Shown here one piece after another: positions 43,037 to 52,086 of a DNA stretch of 64,000 nucleotides; positions within the stretch are counted from its first letter, which is position 1; each line of letters opens with the position of its first letter. The DNA comes from an uncultured Verrucomicrobia subdivision 3 bacterium. GTDB taxonomy: Bacteria > Verrucomicrobiota > Verrucomicrobiia > Limisphaerales > UBA11358. The notes below the pieces were generated by a model, which searched no databases, was not told where the DNA came from, and was given only the letters and a program-made list of their open reading frames with translations. The DNA lies in the NCBI GenBank assembly GCA_903850425.1, contig CAINLR010000133.1, positions 1 through 64,000 on the forward strand, written 5' to 3'. A program made the position numbers and the translations under genes.

Positions 43037-44545
43037 ATGACTACCCAAAAACTTTCGTTCTTCGAGAAAGCCGGTTACAGCGCCGCCGATGCGGCGGCGA
43101 ACTTCGTCTTCATGACGATGATTCTGTTCCAGCTCAACTTCTACACGGACACCTTCGGGCTCACCGCCAGCGCGGCCGCCGCCATCCTGTTGTGGCCGCG
43201 TTTGTGGGACGCCTTTTTTGACCCGATCATGGGCGTGCTCGCGGATCGCACCAAAACGCGCTGGGGCAGGTTCCGCCCGTGGATTCTGTGGACCGCCGTG
43301 CCGTGGGCCGTTGTGATGGTGCTCGCTTACACCACGCCCAAAGGCTGGAGCATGGGCATGTTGATCGCCTATGCCGGCATCACCAACACGATGCTGATGA
43401 CGCTCTACTCGATGAACAATATGCCGTATTCCGCGCTCGGCGGCGTCATGACCGCTGATCTGGACGAGCGAGCGCGATTGAACTCCTTTCGCTTCATCGC
43501 CGTCAACATCGCGCAATTCATCGTCGGCGGTTTCACGCTGCCGCTCGTTGCGAAGTTCGCCGTCGGCCACGATCGCGCGCACGGCTGGCAGGTGACAATG
43601 ACCATTTGGGCCGTGCTCTGCTTGGTTCTTTTCATGGTCACATTTTTAAGCACGCGCGAACGCATCCAGCCCGTCAATGAAACCAAGTCATCGCCGTGGC
43701 AAGATTTTGCCGATCTGATCAAGAACGGCCCGTGGAAGGTGATGGCGCTGATGACGCTGGTGCATTTTGCGATTCTCTCATTTCGCGGCGGCGCGCTTTA
43801 CAACTACTACCATCATTACGCCGACAAGGCGGCGATGTTCGACTTCGTGCAGCAGCTCGGGCTCACCGCGCCCGCGCTGGCCGAAGGTGCGGCCAAGCCC
43901 GGTGGTTTGCTGGAATGGCTTGGCTACATCGTTCACGGCACCCGTGATGGCCTGGCTACTTCCAATGTGGCTGACGTGTTCAACAGCGTCGTCAACATGG
44001 TGGGCACGCTGACGACCATCACCGTCATCCTGCTCTCGGCGTCGTTCGCGCACCGGTTTGGTAAGAAAGCCGTGGCCGTCGTGGGCTTCACGCTCTCGAC
44101 CGTCAATGCGTTTGCGTTTTATTTTCTTAAACCCGCAGACGTTTATGGCATGGTCGCGCTGACCATTATCGGCTCGATGGTTTATGCGCCGACGATTCCG
44201 CTCGTCTGGGCGATCTTTGCCGACGTGGCGGATTATTCCGAATGGAAAACGGGCCGCCGTTTCACCGGCATGGTGTTTGCGACGATTGGCTTCGCCCTGA
44301 AGGCCGGTCTCGCGCTCGGCTCCGCGTCGTTCCTCTGGCTCATGGCGGGCTTGTTCAAATACAACACGCAACAGCCGTCCGCGCCCGCAGCGGTGGCCGG
44401 CTATCACGCACTGACCGGCATCGCCGTCGGCATCATGTTCGCCATTTGCACCGTTTTGCTGATGACCTACAAACTCAACAAGCGCACGACTATTGAAATG
44501 GCGGATGAACTCGCTGAACGCAGGAAAAAAATCGCCACCGCATGA
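43037..44545 (+). CDS. GPH-family sugar transporter (MFS fold)
   Basis: The 502-residue protein has about 12 membrane segments. Residues 10-45 (GYSAADAAANFVFMTMILFQLNFYTD) and the cytoplasmic loop ADRTKTRWGRFRPWILWTAVPWA are typical of the glycoside-pentoside-hexuronide:cation symporters (XynB/MelB type). It has an insert of about 60 residues after segment 7 (residues 250-330), including FVQQLGLTAPALAEGAAKPGG. It would import xylosides or other small glycosides. The gene overlaps the GH10 start by 4 bp. Confidence 0.93.
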   Translation: MTTQKLSFFEKAGYSAADAAANFVFMTMILFQLNFYTDTFGLTASAAAAILLWPRLWDAFFDPIMGVLADRTKTRWGRFRPWILWTAVPWAVVMVLAYTTPKGWSMGMLIAYAGITNTMLMTLYSMNNMPYSALGGVMTADLDERARLNSFRFIAVNIAQFIVGGFTLPLVAKFAVGHDRAHGWQVTMTIWAVLCLVLFMVTFLSTRERIQPVNETKSSPWQDFADLIKNGPWKVMALMTLVHFAILSFRGGALYNYYHHYADKAAMFDFVQQLGLTAPALAEGAAKPGGLLEWLGYIVHGTRDGLATSNVADVFNSVVNMVGTLTTITVILLSASFAHRFGKKAVAVVGFTLSTVNAFAFYFLKPADVYGMVALTIIGSMVYAPTIPLVWAIFADVADYSEWKTGRRFTGMVFATIGFALKAGLALGSASFLWLMAGLFKYNTQQPSAPAAVAGYHALTGIAVGIMFAICTVLLMTYKLNKRTTIEMADELAERRKKIATA

Positions 44546-45681
44546 ACTCGATCATCAAAATAATCTGCATCGCGTCCAGTCTGACGCTGGCGACGGGCGT
44601 GGTCGCCGAGCCGGCGTTGAAGGACGTTTTTAAGAACGATTTTCTCGTTGGGGCGGCGCTCAACCCATCACAATTCGGCGAATCGAATGTCTCGGAAGCG
44701 GCCTTGGTGAAGCGGCAATTCAACACCATTACGCCGGAAAATGTGCTGAAGTGGGGTTTGGTCCATCCCGAACCCGGCCGGTTTGATTTCACGCCGGCCG
44801 ACCGCTATGTCGCCTTTGGCGAGACGAACCAGATGTTCATCATCGGCCATACACTGATCTGGCACCAACAGACGCCGGCTTGGGTTTTTCAGGATGAACA
44901 AGGGAAACCCGTCAGCCGCGAAGTTTTGTTGGCGCGGATGCGGGAACACATCTCATCGGTGATGGGCCGTTACCGGGGACGCATCAAGGGCTGGGACGTG
45001 GTGAACGAGGCGGTCGAGGAGAACGGTTCCCTCCGCAAATCGCCGTGGCTGAAAATCATCGGTGAGGATTTTCTGGTAACGGCGTATCAATTCGCCCACG
45101 AGGCCGATCCGCAGGCGCAGCTTTATTACAACGATTACGGGCTGGAAAATCCAACAAAACGCGCGGGGGCCATCGCGCTGGTCAAAAAATTGCAGGCCGC
45201 AGGCGTGACCCTCACCGGGGTCGGTTTGCAGGGGCACTACCGGCTGGACGCGAAGTTTCCGACCACGCAAGCGGTGGACGACACCATTGCTGACTTCACG
45301 AAACTGGGTTTGAAAGTGATGATCACCGAACTGGATGTGGACGTGCTGCCGCCGGCGAACATTTCTTTGAGCGCAGAAGTGAGCACCCAGTTCAAAGCTG
45401 AAACGCGGCTGAATCCGTTTATCCAAGGTTTGCCGGACGCGATTCAGCAACAGCTCGCGCAGCGTTATGCGGCATTGTTCGCGGTCTTCCTTAAACACCG
45501 TGACGCGGTGGCCCGGGTGACCTTTTGGGGCGTCACCGATGAAGCCTCGTGGCTCAACAACTGGCCGGTCAGAGGCCGCACTTCCTATCCGCTGGTGTTC
45601 GACCGGAATTGCCAGCCCAAGCCGGCGTTCCAAGCCATCATCGGCAGCGCGCAGCCGAAAACGCCCCGGGCGAGCGAATGA
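44542..45681 (+). CDS. Endo-beta-1,4-xylanase, glycoside hydrolase family 10
   Basis: The 379-residue protein has a signal peptide (residues 1-23, ending VVAEPA). The GH10 barrel shows TPENVLKWGLVHPEPGRFDF, FIIGHTLIWHQQTPAWVF, acid/base Glu in RIKGWDVVNEAVEENG and nucleophile Glu in KVMITELDVDVLPP. It cleaves internal beta-1,4 bonds of xylan outside the cytoplasm. It closes a three-gene xylan operon. Length is typical of a single catalytic domain without a binding module. Confidence 0.95.
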   Translation: MNSIIKIICIASSLTLATGVVAEPALKDVFKNDFLVGAALNPSQFGESNVSEAALVKRQFNTITPENVLKWGLVHPEPGRFDFTPADRYVAFGETNQMFIIGHTLIWHQQTPAWVFQDEQGKPVSREVLLARMREHISSVMGRYRGRIKGWDVVNEAVEENGSLRKSPWLKIIGEDFLVTAYQFAHEADPQAQLYYNDYGLENPTKRAGAIALVKKLQAAGVTLTGVGLQGHYRLDAKFPTTQAVDDTIADFTKLGLKVMITELDVDVLPPANISLSAEVSTQFKAETRLNPFIQGLPDAIQQQLAQRYAALFAVFLKHRDAVARVTFWGVTDEASWLNNWPVRGRTSYPLVFDRNCQPKPAFQAIIGSAQPKTPRASE

Positions 45682-45824
45682 ATTTGGCGGTAACGACAAA
45701 TTCCCCCCGGTTTTGAGCAAAAGCCGGTTATGTTTTTTGTTTTTCTTTCCGCCAGAATTTCCTATTATCCTAGGCTGTTGGAAAACAACGCCGGCTGTTC
45801 GGCCGGCAGAACCAGTTATCATTT

Positions 45825-46787
45825 ATGCCACTGACACATACTAAAGACCTGTTCGCCAAGGCGCTCAAAGGTAAATACGCCCTCGGCGCTTTCAACGTCA
45901 ACAACATGGAACTCATCCAGGCCATCGTCGAAGCCTGCGAAGAGGAAAAAGCCCCGTTGATTCTGCAAATTTCCAAAGGCGCCCGGCAATATGCCAACCC
46001 GGTTTACCTCAAGAAACTCATTGAAGCCGCCGTCAGCCTCTCGAACATCCCGATCGCGGTCCATCTCGACCACGGCGATACGTTCGAGCTGTGCAAAGAG
46101 TGCATTGACGAAGGCTTCACCAGCGTCATGATTGACGCCTCGCACGAAAACTTCGAGAAGAACGCCGCGATCACCCGCAAAGTCGTCGAATACGCCCACA
46201 AATATAACTGCTCCGTCGAATCCGAACTCGGCCACCTCGTCGGCGCGCAGTTTGACGAAGGTGAAGAAGGCGGCGCGCATTCCACCAGCGGCCATTACAC
46301 CGACCCGGCGGAAGCGGTCAAATTTGTCAAAGAAACCGGCTGCGATTCGCTCGCCGTCGCCATCGGCAACAGCCACGGCGCTTTCAAATTTAAAGGCGAA
46401 CAGCACCTTGACCTCGAACGCCTCAAGCTCATCAAGCAGGCGCTCATGGAAGCCAACCTCGGCGACTATCCGCTCGTGTTGCACGGTGCCTCCAGCGTGC
46501 CGAAGTATCTCGCCGACGAGATCAACAAATACGGCGGCAGCATGCCCGATTCCCAAGGCGTGCCGGAACCCGACATTGAAGTCGCCCGCCGCGTGGGTTG
46601 CACCAAGGTCAACATTGACACCGACCTCCGCATGGCCATGACCGCCGGCATCCGCAAGGTGTTCGCCACCAAGCCGGCTGAATTTGATCCGCGCAAATAC
46701 ATGGGCCCGGCCCGCACGATGGTCAAAGACCTCGTTCGCCACAAGGTCAAGAACGTGCTGTGCTGCGCCGGTCACGCCTTCGACTAA
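45825..46787 (+). CDS. Fructose-bisphosphate aldolase, class II
   Basis: The 320-residue zinc aldolase has KGKYALGAFNVNNMELIQAI, the zinc ligand histidines in IPIAVHLDHGDTFELC, catalytic Asp block SVMIDASHENFEKN, and GCDSLAVAIGNSHGAFKF with KVNIDTDLRMAMT. It cleaves or forms fructose 1,6-bisphosphate in central metabolism, in the cytoplasm. It has its own promoter region and a clear terminator 20 bp after the stop, so it is probably a single-gene unit. Confidence 0.95.
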   Translation: MPLTHTKDLFAKALKGKYALGAFNVNNMELIQAIVEACEEEKAPLILQISKGARQYANPVYLKKLIEAAVSLSNIPIAVHLDHGDTFELCKECIDEGFTSVMIDASHENFEKNAAITRKVVEYAHKYNCSVESELGHLVGAQFDEGEEGGAHSTSGHYTDPAEAVKFVKETGCDSLAVAIGNSHGAFKFKGEQHLDLERLKLIKQALMEANLGDYPLVLHGASSVPKYLADEINKYGGSMPDSQGVPEPDIEVARRVGCTKVNIDTDLRMAMTAGIRKVFATKPAEFDPRKYMGPARTMVKDLVRHKVKNVLCCAGHAFD

Positions 46788-46807
46788 GCTCCGATCCAAC
46801 ATGCTCC

Positions 46808-46839
46808 AAGCCCCGTGCGAATTTCGCGCGGGGCTTTTT
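46808..46839 (+). terminator. Rho-independent terminator of the aldolase gene
   Basis: AAGCCCCGTGCG pairs with CGCGCGGGGCTT (one mismatch) over a five-base loop AATTT and is followed by TTTTTGTTTT. It lies 21 bp after the stop codon. Confidence 0.9.
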
Positions 46840-46994
46840 GTTTTGCCGCGAAAGACACGCACGCCGCAAAAAAGCCGGCGGCGGAGGCGTGCCGTTCCTG
46901 CTTTTGGAAATGGCGCGTGGCTCGCGTGGTTCACGGTGTCACTGTTTTCTTCCGCAGATTCGCTGGACCAAGCGTGCCAACCGAGTCCGGCCAA

Positions 46995-47013
46995 TGGCAC
47001 AAGGGTTGTGCCA
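46995..47013. promoter_or_regulatory. Inverted repeat, possible operator, upstream of hsp20
   Basis: TGGCACAA-GGG-TTGTGCCA is a perfect 8-bp inverted repeat with a three-base centre, 156 bp before the hsp20 start. It could be a repressor operator. It also begins like a sigma-54 -24 element (TGGCAC) but the -12 element would read TTGTG instead of TTGC, so I favour an operator. Confidence 0.45.
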
Positions 47014-47168
47014 ATATTTTCCCACTGGCGCAGCCCGCCAGACCGTGCGGTGGCAAACACCCTTTGTTTTCAATGGTTTTACGCCGCCAGTCGGGTTGGC
47101 ATCGCTAAAGCTAAAGTAGAGGTGTTGGAACCGAAACAATAAACCAAATACAAACCAAAGGACATAAC

Positions 47169-47600
47169 ATGAAACTGATGCAATACGAAAATCCGGGACT
47201 GGCCTGGCCGACGTTCGGCCGGTTGGCGAACCTGCAAGACGAACTCGACCGGTTGTTTGAAACGCCGCTGCGCGCCTGGGCTCCGGCCCTGGATGTGCAT
47301 GAGGACAAAGATAGTTTCGTCATCCGCACGGAATTACCGGGAATGCGACGCGAAGACATTGACGTCTCGCTGCACGATGGCGCGGTGATTATCTCGGGCG
47401 AGCGCAAGGCCGAAGAAATGAAGGAGGGCGTGGAGGTGCATCGCCGGGAACGCTACTACGGCAAATTCCAACGCGCCCTGACGCTGCCGGCACCCGTCGC
47501 TGGCGACAAGGTGAAGGCGCAATACAAAGACGGCGTCCTGACTGTAACGCTGCCGAAAGTTGAGGAAGCCAAGCCGAAACAAATCACCGTCAGCGAATAA
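47169..47600 (+). CDS. Small heat shock protein Hsp20
   Basis: The 143-residue protein has a short N-terminal arm (ALQDELDRLF-like LQDELDRLFE) and an alpha-crystallin domain from about residue 38 (WAPALDVHEDKDSFVIRTEL) to about 133, with GMRREDIDVSLHDGAVIISGERK and YGKFQRALTLPAPV and the closing GVLTVTLPK. It holds unfolding proteins in the cytoplasm. It is monocistronic with a hairpin downstream. The closing I-x-V motif (ITVSE) is present. Confidence 0.95.
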   Translation: MKLMQYENPGLAWPTFGRLANLQDELDRLFETPLRAWAPALDVHEDKDSFVIRTELPGMRREDIDVSLHDGAVIISGERKAEEMKEGVEVHRRERYYGKFQRALTLPAPVAGDKVKAQYKDGVLTVTLPKVEEAKPKQITVSE

Positions 47601-47619
47601 ACCTCGCCGGATAATACGA

Positions 47620-47650
47620 GGACAGCAGGAACTCCCGGTTCCTGCTGTCC
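47620..47650 (+). terminator. Hairpin after hsp20
   Basis: GGACAGCAGGAAC pairs perfectly with GTTCCTGCTGTCC over a five-base loop. The following bases have only a short T-run (ACTTTTG), so this may be a terminator or an mRNA-stabilising stem. Confidence 0.75.
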
Positions 47651-47953
47651 ACTTTTGCCGCCGCGGTTTCTTGAGGAGGGTTTTCAAAAGCTCCGGGAAG
47701 AGGATTGCCGTTCAAGTCATTTCCTGTCCGGCAGCGCCATGGGCTTATCCGCAAAAACTTATTGCCGCGTTCCAGTTGGAAATTCCTTAAAAAACACACA
47801 CGCCCACAAAAAAGTCAGGAGAAGTATGCAGTAGCGGAAGTCGGGGGAGGGCACCAATCTTTCGCCACCAATCACCGCGCTGATTTGATTTTGGTAGGCA
47901 AAGTGCGCGCGGTATCAGCGACTCGGCTTGCGGCGACGTTTACATCATGCAAC

Positions 47954-47984
47954 AAAAACGGACGCACCGTGGCCAGTGCGTCCG
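47954..47984 (-). terminator. Rho-independent terminator of the kor operon
   Basis: On the minus strand CGGACGCAC pairs perfectly with GTGCGTCCG over eight bases and is followed by TTTTTGTT. It lies 23 bp after the beta-subunit stop. Confidence 0.88.
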
Positions 47985-48006
47985 CTGCATGGATCGGTCC
48001 GGAAAA

Positions 48007-48942
48007 TTACTTCATCCGGTCAAAGCTCTTCTTGAGAATCTGCCAGTCTTTCTGGCCGACAAATTTACTCTGCAACGAATGAACAATCTCGGCCTCCCGC
48101 GCGTTCTTGGTCGGCTTCTTGACCTGATAGAGCACGCCGAAGTTACCGGGGAAATCCGCGCTGGCGAGCTTGTAGGCGGCCATCTCGTCCGTGACATCGT
48201 GGCTCTTGGGAACTTCGTTGAACACGCCGCCCTTGCGGGGATTCGCAGAGTCGAAGGCACCTTCGTAAAACTCCACGCATTCGCTCAAGCAGTGGACGAA
48301 GCTGAAACCATCGTGATCCATCGCGGCTTCCATCGTGGCGAGGACGTGGTTCGGATTCGAAGCCGAGGTGCGCGCGACAAATGAAGCGCCCACGGCGATG
48401 GCCTGCTTGGCGGGATTGATCGGATAATCCACCGCGCCCCAGATGTCGGTCTTGCTCTTGAAGCCGAGCGGCGACGTGGGCGAAGTCTGTTTCTTCGTCA
48501 GGCCGTAAACCTGGTTGTCCATGACGACGAGCGTCATCTTGATGTTCTTGCGGGCCGTGTGAGTGAAATGGTTGCCGCCGATGGAAAACGCATCGCCGTC
48601 GCCGCTGAAGGCGAAGACGTGCAGGTCGGGACGCGAGAGTGAAACGCCGCTGGCGAACGGCAGCGCGCGGCCGTGGATGAAATGCGCGCCGTGCGCCTGC
48701 ACGAAATACGGAAACCGGCTGGAGCAGCCGATGCCGGAAATGGTGGTGATTTTTTCGTGCCACAGCTTGCGCTTTTCAATCAGCTTGAAATACAGCGCGA
48801 GGACGGAGAAATCGCCGCAGCCGGGACACCACGTCGGATGGTCGGCGACAATTTCTTTGCGCGTGAGGGCCTTGCGTTCGCCGGTGGCGGTTTCGGTCGT
48901 GGCAACGGGAACAACGGGTTTTTCGGTCAAAGTCTGGCTCAT
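48007..48942 (-). CDS. korB: 2-oxoacid:ferredoxin oxidoreductase, beta subunit
   Basis: The 311-residue ThDP subunit has the opening HPTWCPGCGDFSVLALYFK (cluster-ligand Cys-x2-Cys) and the ThDP motif in AFSGDGDAFSIGGNHFTHTARKN, followed by VYGLTKKQTSPTS. It oxidises a 2-oxoacid, probably 2-oxoglutarate, to acyl-CoA with ferredoxin as acceptor. It follows the alpha subunit by 18 bp. No separate delta (ferredoxin) subunit is encoded here, which fits the two-subunit KorAB type. Confidence 0.93.
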   Translation of the reverse strand: MSQTLTEKPVVPVATTETATGERKALTRKEIVADHPTWCPGCGDFSVLALYFKLIEKRKLWHEKITTISGIGCSSRFPYFVQAHGAHFIHGRALPFASGVSLSRPDLHVFAFSGDGDAFSIGGNHFTHTARKNIKMTLVVMDNQVYGLTKKQTSPTSPLGFKSKTDIWGAVDYPINPAKQAIAVGASFVARTSASNPNHVLATMEAAMDHDGFSFVHCLSECVEFYEGAFDSANPRKGGVFNEVPKSHDVTDEMAAYKLASADFPGNFGVLYQVKKPTKNAREAEIVHSLQSKFVGQKDWQILKKSFDRMK

Positions 48943-48960
48943 ATTATTTGGCGGTTGAAA

Positions 48961-50769
48961 TTATTTGCGGCCTTTGCTTTTCACCATTTCGATGATTTCC
49001 TTCACCTTCCAAGTGAGGCCGTCGGTTTTGTTGATGCCTTGAATTTTCGGGTCGCAATAGCGGGCGCGCAAGACCGCGCCGAGCTGGCCGTAACCGTAGA
49101 GTCCTTCGTCGTTCATCTCCACGACGAGCACCTGATTGAAGCCGGAGAAAATGTTCTCCAAGCCGTTCGGGAGCGGATTGACATGGCGCAGATGAATTGC
49201 GGAAACGCTGTCGCCAGCGGCGCGGAAACGATCCACGGCCTCGCGGATCGGACCTTCGGTGGAACCCCAGCCAACCAAGAGCACATTGCCTTCCGGCGGC
49301 CCGTAAATTTTCGGCACCGGCAGCGTCGCTCCGAGGGCCTGCAATTTGATTCGGCGCTTGGCGTTCTGTAGCATGTGGACTTTCGGCGAACCGCTTGGAT
49401 GGCCGTATTCGTCATGTTCCAGGCCGGTGGCAATAGGATATTTGCCGTCGAGAATGCGCGTGCCGGGCTTGACGTGATGGGTGACACCATCCTTCGCCGT
49501 GAGGTCGTAAGGTTTGTGGGTGGCGACCGGCGTGAAATCCGGCGTGATGTCCTGGCAGACTTTTTCCAAGTCGGGTTCGGCGAACGCCTCGATGCGCGTG
49601 GCAATGCCCTGATCCGTCAGGAAAAACACCGGCACGCTGTATTTGCGGGCGAGGTTGACCGCTTCGATGGCCATGTAAAAGCAATCTTCGACGTTCGCGG
49701 GTGCGAGCACCACGCGCGGCGAGTCGCCGTGGCCGCCGTTGATGGCGATGTTCAAGTCAGACTGCTCAATATTCGTCGGCATGCCGGTGGAAGGCCCGCC
49801 GCGCTGCACGTTGATGACCACGAGCGGCATTTCCGCCATGACCGCCCAACCAATGGCCTCGGTCTTGAGCGCGATGCCGGGTCCGCTGGAACCGGTCACA
49901 GCGACGCGACCCGCGAAACTTGCGCCCAGCGCCATCGCAACCGAAGCGATCTCATCCTCGCACTGGATGAATGAGCCGCCATATTTCGGCAGTTCGCGGC
50001 GCAGAATTTCCATGATATCCGTCCAGGGCGTGATCGGATACGCCGCGCCGAAACGCACGCCCGCAGCGATGATGCCGTAAGCAATGGCTTCATTGCCGTT
50101 CATCACGACTTGCTGAACGCCCTTCTTCTGGCTGTCGGTGATCTGGAAGGTTTCCACCACATTGCTGGGGGAATTGGCGTAGCCGGCGTGAAAGGCGGCC
50201 AGCGCGTTGTTCAGAATACTCGGGTCTTTGCCGGTGAAACGCTCGCCGAGCAGTTTTTCCAGCTTCGGCACATTCAGGTCAAACATTTTGGCAATGAGAC
50301 CGAGGGAATAAATATTTTTGCCTTTGTCCTTGGCGGTGCCGCCGATGGCCTCGACTGTCAGCGAAGAAATCGGAATGCCGACGTGGTGATACTCTGTTTC
50401 CCATTCCGGCTTGGGCACCACATGGTCGCTGTCGTAAAGCACGATGCCTTTTTTCTTGAGCGAATTAATGTGGCCTTCGTAGCTGTGTTGGTAGAAGCAC
50501 AGCAATACGTCGGCGTCGTCGCCGGGGGTCAGCACTTCGCCGCTGCCAATACGCACTTGGAAAATGGATGGTCCGCCGGAGATCGTCGAGGGGATGGTCA
50601 TGAACGTCATGACTTCCTGCTCGCTGCGACCGGCGAGTCGCGCGAGAAATCCGCCGATGGCCTGAATGCCATCCTGCGAATTGCCGGCGATGCGGATCAC
50701 CACTTCGTTGATCTGCGAAACTTTCTGGGCACCACCCGACGACGGAGCCTTTTCAATTGTATCACTCAT
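48961..50769 (-). CDS. korA: 2-oxoacid:ferredoxin oxidoreductase, fused gamma-alpha subunit
   Basis: The protein has 602 residues. Residues about 20-200 are the gamma domain (RIAGNSQDGIQAIGGFLARLA, VRIGSGEVLTPGDDADVL). Residues 215-600 are the alpha domain (GNEAIAYGIIAAGVRFGAAYPITPWTDI, SSGPGIALKTEAIG, NVQRGGPSTGMPT). The gamma-alpha fusion is standard for two-subunit KorAB enzymes. It acts with the beta subunit in the cytoplasm. The 277 bp upstream, divergent from the TPR gene, hold its promoter. Confidence 0.94.
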   Translation of the reverse strand: MSDTIEKAPSSGGAQKVSQINEVVIRIAGNSQDGIQAIGGFLARLAGRSEQEVMTFMTIPSTISGGPSIFQVRIGSGEVLTPGDDADVLLCFYQHSYEGHINSLKKKGIVLYDSDHVVPKPEWETEYHHVGIPISSLTVEAIGGTAKDKGKNIYSLGLIAKMFDLNVPKLEKLLGERFTGKDPSILNNALAAFHAGYANSPSNVVETFQITDSQKKGVQQVVMNGNEAIAYGIIAAGVRFGAAYPITPWTDIMEILRRELPKYGGSFIQCEDEIASVAMALGASFAGRVAVTGSSGPGIALKTEAIGWAVMAEMPLVVINVQRGGPSTGMPTNIEQSDLNIAINGGHGDSPRVVLAPANVEDCFYMAIEAVNLARKYSVPVFFLTDQGIATRIEAFAEPDLEKVCQDITPDFTPVATHKPYDLTAKDGVTHHVKPGTRILDGKYPIATGLEHDEYGHPSGSPKVHMLQNAKRRIKLQALGATLPVPKIYGPPEGNVLLVGWGSTEGPIREAVDRFRAAGDSVSAIHLRHVNPLPNGLENIFSGFNQVLVVEMNDEGLYGYGQLGAVLRARYCDPKIQGINKTDGLTWKVKEIIEMVKSKGRK

Positions 50770-51046
50770 GGAACCTCGAATTAAAAGATTGACTGACGTG
50801 CAAAGGAGATTTTGACGACTGAAGACAAATCAGTGCGACACCGATGCCATGACACGGTAAGTGAATTGTAGCGAACGTGTCAAATTCTAATCCAATGTAT
50901 ATCTCGCTGGTTTGCATGTTGTTATGCAATGCGCCCTGCCAGCGCCGCGCGGATGAAACTTTATGATTAGGTGTATTAACTAATGCCTCGATCAAAATCA
51001 GGCGCTTGCGTCCGACCGGCCTCGTGCGTTAGCGTGCGGCCAGCCG

Positions 51047-51514
51047 ATGACCGCACAGGAACAATTTGACGACGGGATGTTTGATTTCAGCCAGGGCGAA
51101 TTCGCCCGGGCGGCGGCCAAAATGAAAACCGTCCTGGCCACCAACCCGGACCATTTCGACGCCCAGCTCGCGCTCGGCATGGCGCTGTATCGGCTGGGCG
51201 ATTTTGCCGGCGCGATTGCCGAAGGGCACAAGGCCGAAAAACTGCGTCCCAAAGAACAACTCGTCCACACGAACCTCTCGCTGTTCTACATGAAATCCGG
51301 CGACAAGGTGACCGCTGAACATCACGGCTTGCAGGCGCGCATCGCCGGCTGGCGCGCGGAAAATCAAGCGGCGCAAGCCAACTCGCCCGGTGCAAACACC
51401 GAGAGCGATCCGGAATTGCAATTGGCCAAGCCACCGCTGCCAACGGTCAAAGTCATCCGCCTGCCCGACAAATTTCCCGAACAACCGTGGAAAAAGAAAC
51501 ACGTTGGAAGCTGA
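51047..51514 (+). CDS. Small TPR-like protein
   Basis: The 155-residue soluble protein has about three tetratricopeptide-like repeats over residues 1-95 (FDFSQGEFARAAAKMKTVLA, FDAQLALGMALYRLGDFAGAI, VHTNLSLFYMKSGDKVTAEHH). A low-complexity linker and a basic end (FPEQPWKKKHVGS) follow. It has no signal peptide and no clear partner. It lies 55 bp before the small coiled-coil gene in the same direction. Confidence 0.8.
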   Translation: MTAQEQFDDGMFDFSQGEFARAAAKMKTVLATNPDHFDAQLALGMALYRLGDFAGAIAEGHKAEKLRPKEQLVHTNLSLFYMKSGDKVTAEHHGLQARIAGWRAENQAAQANSPGANTESDPELQLAKPPLPTVKVIRLPDKFPEQPWKKKHVGS

Positions 51515-51569
51515 TCAAAGTGGCCATTGCACCGATACAAGAATAACATTTTAGCCCAAAGATTTTCCC

Positions 51570-51854
51570 ATGAAATCATCCTACGAACTCGCATTGGAAC
51601 GCCTCAACAAAACCTCGCCCACCGTCAAACTCTCCGCCGCGCAGAAAAAGCAACTGGCCGAACTGGATTCCAAATACACGGCCAAAATCGCCGAACGGGA
51701 AATCGCTGTGAAAGGCGAAATGGCCCAAGCCACCGCTGCAGGCGATTTGGAAAAGGTGGAAATGCTCCGGCAGCAGTTGAGCCGCGACCGCAATAAAATC
51801 CAAGCCGAACGGGAAGACAAAAAAGAAACCGTTCGGCAAGCCGCCACAAAATAA
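51570..51854 (+). CDS. Small coiled-coil protein
   Basis: The 94-residue protein is charged and almost wholly helical (LSAAQKKQLAELDSKYTAKIA, GDLEKVEMLRQQLSRDRNKI), and rich in K, E, A and Q. A coiled coil is likely. It has an ordinary start. I recognise no family. It shares direction with the TPR-like gene and may be cotranscribed with it. Confidence 0.7.
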   Translation: MKSSYELALERLNKTSPTVKLSAAQKKQLAELDSKYTAKIAEREIAVKGEMAQATAAGDLEKVEMLRQQLSRDRNKIQAEREDKKETVRQAATK

Positions 51855-52086
51855 TCCGCGCCCGGTTGATGGATCGGGTCGCGGTCTGCCCCCCCGGGCG
51901 GACAGCGAAGCCGTGGCCAGGTTTTGAAGCGCGAAAGATGCCGCACCTGACGCGGTGCCCGGCGATGACCCCGGTCACAGCGCGACCGCGTTCACGTCGG
52001 TTGGCCGGCCTGGCCGCCGCGCGCACGGACGTAGATTCTCGGAAAAGCGGTTTGCTCTTTCCCGCGCCTTCGCGCATAAGTTCCCG

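Larger units (their letters stand above)
46788..47168. other. 381-bp intergenic region before hsp20
   Basis: It holds the aldolase terminator at the start, then about 150 bp without features, a perfect inverted repeat at 46995-47013, and a normal ribosome-binding region before the small heat-shock gene. No open reading frame with coding character is seen. Confidence 0.6.
47601..48006. other. 406-bp intergenic region, hsp20 to kor genes
   Basis: It holds the hairpin after hsp20 (47620-47650) and the minus-strand terminator of the oxidoreductase operon (47954-47984). The stretch between shows no convincing gene, tRNA or repeat. Confidence 0.55.

Noticed and set aside
46995-47013. Sigma-54 promoter for hsp20
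   Set aside because: The -24 part TGGCAC fits, but the -12 part reads TTGTG and not TTGC. The site is also 156 bp from the start, so an operator is a better reading.
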